DNA of 64,000 bases, from positions 1,426,001 through 1,490,000 of the forward strand of contig NZ_CP007055.1 in the NCBI RefSeq assembly GCF_000517625.1, given 5' to 3'. Each line of letters opens with the position of its first letter. Position 1 is the stretch's first letter. Positions 60,769-64,000 of this stretch are shown in pieces. Below the pieces are notes generated by a model. It was not told the origin of the DNA, ran no database searches, and saw only the letters and a list, made by a program, of their open reading frames with translations. This DNA comes from Halostagnicola larsenii XH-48. Its GTDB lineage: Archaea > Halobacteriota > Halobacteria > Halobacteriales > Natrialbaceae. A program made the translations under genes and the position numbers.

Positions 60769-63075
60769 CGCGTGGTTCGTCCGTTGGCGACGCTGCTCGT
60801 GCTCGTATTCGTCGTCCGTCCAATCGGGCGCGTACAGACATCGGGACCGCGACGCTCCCGCATCCTCGAGGCTCGGATCGATATTGGCACACTCCTCGGT
60901 CGCGGCCGGACAGCGGGGATGGAACGCACAGCCCTCCGGCGGTGCTTTCGGGCTCGGCGGCTCGCCGACGAGTCGAACAGCGTCCGAATCGTCCGCGGCC
61001 GATCGACGCGGACTGGCGTCCAGTAGCGCCTGCGTGTAGGGATGTGCCGGATCGGACAGCGTACTGGTCGCCGGGCCGACCTCGACGAACCGGCCGAGGT
61101 ACATCGTCGCGACGCGATCGGCGACGGTCCGCACGACATCGAGGTCGTGAGAGACGAACAGGTAGGAGAGTCCAAGTTCATCCTGAAGGTCAGCGAGGAG
61201 ATTGAGAACTGTCGCCTGGGTCGACGCATCGAGAGCAGCCGTGGGCTCGTCGAGGACGAGCACCGACGGCTCCAGTGCGAGCGCGCGAGCGATCGCGACG
61301 CGCTGGCGCTGTCCGCCCGACAGTCGATGTGGATACCGATCGGCGAACGCGGGTGACAGATCCACGAGCGAAAGCAACTCCTCGACTCGCTCGTCCCGTC
61401 TCGAGTCGGCCCACCCCGCCTCGGATAGGGGCTCTGCGACGGACTCGCCGACCGTTCGCTTCGGGTTGAGACTCGCCCCCGGGTTCTGGAAGCCGGTACC
61501 GATCTCGGCGAGTTGGTCGGTCGTCCGTGTGTCGACGCCGCCGACGGCGTCGCCGCGAAGCCGAACGGTGCCCTCGGTCGGCTCCTCGAGTCCCGTGATG
61601 AGCCGCGCGAGCGTCGACTTTCCACAGCCGCTCTCGCCGACGAGTCCGAGGGTTTCGCCCGCCGATAGCTCGAGCGAAACGCCCCTGACGGCGCGTATTT
61701 GCCCGTCCGATCCGAACCAGGGGAGCCGATCGACGAGTCCGTCGGAACGTCGGAACGACTTGGTCACGGCCTCGAGTTCGATCACCGGCTGATCCGATTG
61801 CATCGGTTGCGCTGGTCGATCCAACCGTTCAGGTTGGTCGATCCACCCCTCGGATCCGGTTGGCGGGGCCGTCGGGGCCTCGTTTCCGTCCGCCGTCCGT
61901 TGCGTAAGCGCTCCGCCGTCGGCAGCTGGGGTTCGTGTCTGCCGACGATCCGCGGACGATCGTTCATCCGAACGCCAATCGCCTGCAGCCGGGTCGGCTG
62001 CGCTCGTCGGCATCGACTCGAGCGAGGCGTCACGCGCCTCCTCAACGCCACAGCGTACGCCGTGTTCGTCACCTACAGGGACGACGGGTTGGTTCGTCTT
62101 CCGGCAGTCCGCCGTCGCGGACGGACAGCGGTCGGCGAAGACGCAGCCGGCGGGGGGTACGGACCGGTCAGATGGCTCTCCCTCGAGCGTCGGGAGTCGA
62201 GTCCCGGGCTCGGACCGGCCGGGGAGGGATCCCAGCAACGCCTTCGTGTAGGGGTGGGTGGGATTCGAGCGAACCGAATCGACCGATCCTCGCTCGACGA
62301 CGACACCGTCGTACATGACGAGGACTCGATCGCAGCGTTCCGCGACGACCCCGAAGTCGTGGCTGATCAACAGAATACCCATCTCGGTAGAGTCGGTGAG
62401 CGCGTCGAGGCGATCCAAAATCGCGCTCTGGGTCGTCGTATCCAGTCCCGTCGTCGGCTCGTCGGCGATCAGTACCGACGGCTCGCGGGCGAGCGCGACG
62501 GCCAGCAGCACTCGTTGGCACATCCCACCGCTCAACTGGTGGGGGTAGGCGTCGATCCGTTCTTCGGGCTGGGGGATGCCGACCGTCTCCAGCAACTCGA
62601 GGACCCTGGTTCTCGTCTTTCGAGACCGGAGGCGCGAACTCGCTCCGACCGCGAGTTCCCTGAGCAGTGACTGGGCGTCCGGTCGCCGGCTGACGCGGAG
62701 CGCCTCGGCGATCTGCTCGCCGATCGTGTAGACCGGATTGAGCGCCGTCGAGGGGTCCTGCGAGACCAGCGCGAGTTCTCGAGCCCGAAGGTGTTGCAGC
62801 GTTCGGTCGTCGGCCGTCGTGAGCTCTGTCCCGTCGAATCGGATGTTTCCACCGACGATTTCGCCGGGCTCCTCGAGGCCGACGATCGATCGCGCCGTGA
62901 CCGACTTTCCGCAACCACTCTCGCCGACGAGACCGACGATTTCGCCGGACGCGACCTCGAACGACGCGCCGTTGACGGCGTGGACCGGATCGCCCCCGGT
63001 CCGGAACCGGACGTGCAGGTCGTCGACTGAGAGACTCGGGCTCACGTCAGGGTCGCCCCCGTTTCCCATCCTCAA
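60751..63075 (-). CDS. Fused dipeptide/nickel ABC ATPase (DppD-DppF)
   Basis: A 774-residue protein with two ATPase modules. First: Walker A GESGCGKS (51-58), signature LSGGM (181-185), Walker B VLIADEP (201-207). Second: Walker A at 480-487, LSGGQ (585-589), Walker B VLVLDEP (605-611). Each ends in an oligopeptide-transporter tail with a cysteine cluster (C311, C317, C324, C342; and GCAFHPRCPAATEEC). A hydrophilic linker (about 345-425) joins them. In bacteria these are two proteins. Starts at 63075 or 63069 overlap the permease gene by up to 29 nt. Confidence 0.95.
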   Translation of the reverse strand: MRMGNGGDPDVSPSLSVDDLHVRFRTGGDPVHAVNGASFEVASGEIVGLVGESGCGKSVTARSIVGLEEPGEIVGGNIRFDGTELTTADDRTLQHLRARELALVSQDPSTALNPVYTIGEQIAEALRVSRRPDAQSLLRELAVGASSRLRSRKTRTRVLELLETVGIPQPEERIDAYPHQLSGGMCQRVLLAVALAREPSVLIADEPTTGLDTTTQSAILDRLDALTDSTEMGILLISHDFGVVAERCDRVLVMYDGVVVERGSVDSVRSNPTHPYTKALLGSLPGRSEPGTRLPTLEGEPSDRSVPPAGCVFADRCPSATADCRKTNQPVVPVGDEHGVRCGVEEARDASLESMPTSAADPAAGDWRSDERSSADRRQTRTPAADGGALTQRTADGNEAPTAPPTGSEGWIDQPERLDRPAQPMQSDQPVIELEAVTKSFRRSDGLVDRLPWFGSDGQIRAVRGVSLELSAGETLGLVGESGCGKSTLARLITGLEEPTEGTVRLRGDAVGGVDTRTTDQLAEIGTGFQNPGASLNPKRTVGESVAEPLSEAGWADSRRDERVEELLSLVDLSPAFADRYPHRLSGGQRQRVAIARALALEPSVLVLDEPTAALDASTQATVLNLLADLQDELGLSYLFVSHDLDVVRTVADRVATMYLGRFVEVGPATSTLSDPAHPYTQALLDASPRRSAADDSDAVRLVGEPPSPKAPPEGCAFHPRCPAATEECANIDPSLEDAGASRSRCLYAPDWTDDEYEHEQRRQRTNHAETNDR

Positions 63076-63976
63076 GGTGATTCGGATCCAGTACGTCTCG
63101 CAGTCCGTCCCCGAGCAGGTTACAGCCGATCACGGTGAGCGCGATCGCGACGCCCGGCACGGTGATGAGCCACGGTGCGGACCGGAGATACTGCCGGCCG
63201 TCGGCGATCATCGTCCCCCATTCGGCCGTAGGCGGTTGCGCGCCGAGGCCGAGAAAGGAGAGGCCGGCGGCGGCGAGGACGACGGTTCCGAGGTTGAGCG
63301 TCGCGAGAACGACGACCGGACTGACGACGCTCGGTAGCAGGTGGCGTCTGGCGATCCGCCGTTTGGGCGTCCCGTAGAGGCGAGCACACTCCACGAACGG
63401 TCGTTCTTTGACGGCAAGGACGGTTCCGCGCACGACGCGAGCGTAGGTGGCCCACCCGACTACCGAGAGTGCGATCACGACGTTGTGCAGGCTTGGACCG
63501 AGCGTCCCCGCGATCACGAGCGCCAGAACGAGTCCGGGAAACGCCAGTTGAACGTCGACCAGCCGCATCAGGACGGTGTCGACGATTCCGCCGTTGACGG
63601 CCGCGACGAGGCCGATAGCCGTTCCGAGGACCATCCGGACCCCCGTCGCGCCGACCGCGAGAGCGAGCGAAACGCGCGCTCCGTAGACGAGGCGGGTCGC
63701 CACGTCGCGACCGAGCGCGTCGGTCCCGAGCGGGTGGGCGAGCGACGGCCCCTGAAGACGGGCCTCGAGCGCCTGTGCCGTCGGGTCGTACGGGGCGAGC
63801 ACCGGTCCGACGATAGCGACGAGGGCAAGCGTGCACACAATTGCGCCGCCGAGGCGAACCTGTCCGTTCGTTCGAAGCGCCGTCCCGAAACGGGTCCGTG
63901 GGAGTCCACGAATCGTTTCGAGGACCCGTGTCGCGGCCAGACGTAACCGCTCTCGACCAGCGACGTGTTCGCTCAT
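63047..63976 (-). CDS. Dipeptide/nickel ABC transporter permease (DppC type)
   Basis: A 309-residue inner-membrane permease. The OppC N-terminal region has VLAPYDPTAQALEARLQGPS and HPLGTDALGRDVATRLVYGA; the BPD_transp_1 domain has six helices and the EAA-like loop ECARLYGTPKRRIARRHLLP. The C-terminus includes FLGLGAQPPTAEWGTMIADG. The ATG at 63976 has GGAGGTGA just upstream. A DppB-type partner should be the upstream gene. Confidence 0.95.
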   Translation of the reverse strand: MSEHVAGRERLRLAATRVLETIRGLPRTRFGTALRTNGQVRLGGAIVCTLALVAIVGPVLAPYDPTAQALEARLQGPSLAHPLGTDALGRDVATRLVYGARVSLALAVGATGVRMVLGTAIGLVAAVNGGIVDTVLMRLVDVQLAFPGLVLALVIAGTLGPSLHNVVIALSVVGWATYARVVRGTVLAVKERPFVECARLYGTPKRRIARRHLLPSVVSPVVVLATLNLGTVVLAAAGLSFLGLGAQPPTAEWGTMIADGRQYLRSAPWLITVPGVAIALTVIGCNLLGDGLRDVLDPNHLEDGKRGRP

Positions 63977-63982
63977 CGGCGT

Positions 63983-64000
63983 TCACCTCCGCTCGAGGTC
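63983..64000 (-). CDS. Possible end of the upstream DppB-type permease
   Basis: On the minus strand the last 18 bases read Asp-Leu-Glu-Arg-Arg-stop, with the TGA inside the GGAGGTGA ribosome site of dppC. The position suits the C-terminus of a DppB-type permease, but five codons cannot prove it. Confidence 0.3.
   Translation of the reverse strand, partial: DLERR

Noticed and set aside
1-64000. Mobile element, prophage or defence island
   Set aside because: No transposase, integrase, terminal repeats, restriction endonuclease or cas genes are visible; the genes are mostly core metabolism.

Overview
This is a high-GC haloarchaeal chromosome segment. Evidence: strongly acidic proteins, heavy use of CTCGAG/TCGAC and GC-ending codons, TATA-type promoters about 27-30 nt upstream of start codons (many transcripts look leaderless), GGAGGTG-type ribosome sites inside operons, archaeal ribosomal protein S17e, ATP-dependent DNA ligase, aMBF1, 2-oxoacid:ferredoxin oxidoreductase, HTH-10 (bacterio-opsin-activator type) regulators, HalOD1, a halocyanin-like copper protein, Tat signal peptides and a PGF-CTERM-like tail. 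The gene set fits the order Natrialbales; I cannot name the genus.

Layout. 1-10 kb: tail of a D-2-hydroxyacid dehydrogenase, a small conserved protein, asd, a small membrane protein, rps17e, a large membrane protein, a coupled DUF447/CitG-like pair, a YihY/BrkB membrane protein, cofD with a TIM-barrel partner (F420 biosynthesis) and a GCS2-like ligase. 10-17 kb: DNA ligase, an SDR dehydrogenase, the coupled operon hisC / adenylate-kinase-like / CDP-alcohol phosphatidyltransferase, aMBF1 and tpiA. 17-26 kb: small membrane proteins in an AT-richer stretch, an ornithine-cyclodeaminase-like enzyme, a DHH phosphoesterase, Hsp20, DJ-1/PfpI, an RNA-binding protein, an aminotransferase and a DUF6517 lipoprotein. 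26-31 kb: korBA, an FAD reductase, methylmalonyl-CoA epimerase and a halocyanin-like lipoprotein. 31-36 kb: UspA, an HTH-10 regulator, a 695-bp gene-poor stretch, a membrane-linked HTH protein, an HTH-GNAT fusion, a DCC thiol protein and DUF2267. 36-46 kb: an OBG-type GTPase, UbiA prenyltransferase, an FAD-linked lactate/glycolate dehydrogenase, an F420-type oxidoreductase, a PHP phosphoesterase, three small genes (one only 32 codons) and a 1044-residue multi-PAS/GAF regulator. 46-51 kb: gamma-glutamyltransferase, a CTAG-type m4C methyltransferase and a split methionine synthase. 51-59 kb: a frameshifted beta-propeller surface protein, nitroreductase, secreted GH3 glycosidase, creatininase-like enzyme and quinone reductase. 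59-64 kb: a dipeptide/nickel-type ABC operon running off the right edge.

Most of the window is ordinary core metabolism. The unusual points are: (1) a 17-codon ORF built from an 18-bp tandem repeat that links the ABC ATPase and substrate-binding genes by ATGA overlaps at both ends; (2) a frameshift inside a GA run of an exported, probably archaeosortase-processed beta-propeller protein; (3) a halocyanin-like protein whose C-terminal tail carries seven N-glycosylation sequons, mostly at 8-residue spacing; (4) a 32-codon gene with a well-placed TATA box; (5) the DUF447/CitG-like couple of unknown substrate. I saw no tRNA, rRNA, CRISPR array, insertion sequence or integrase.
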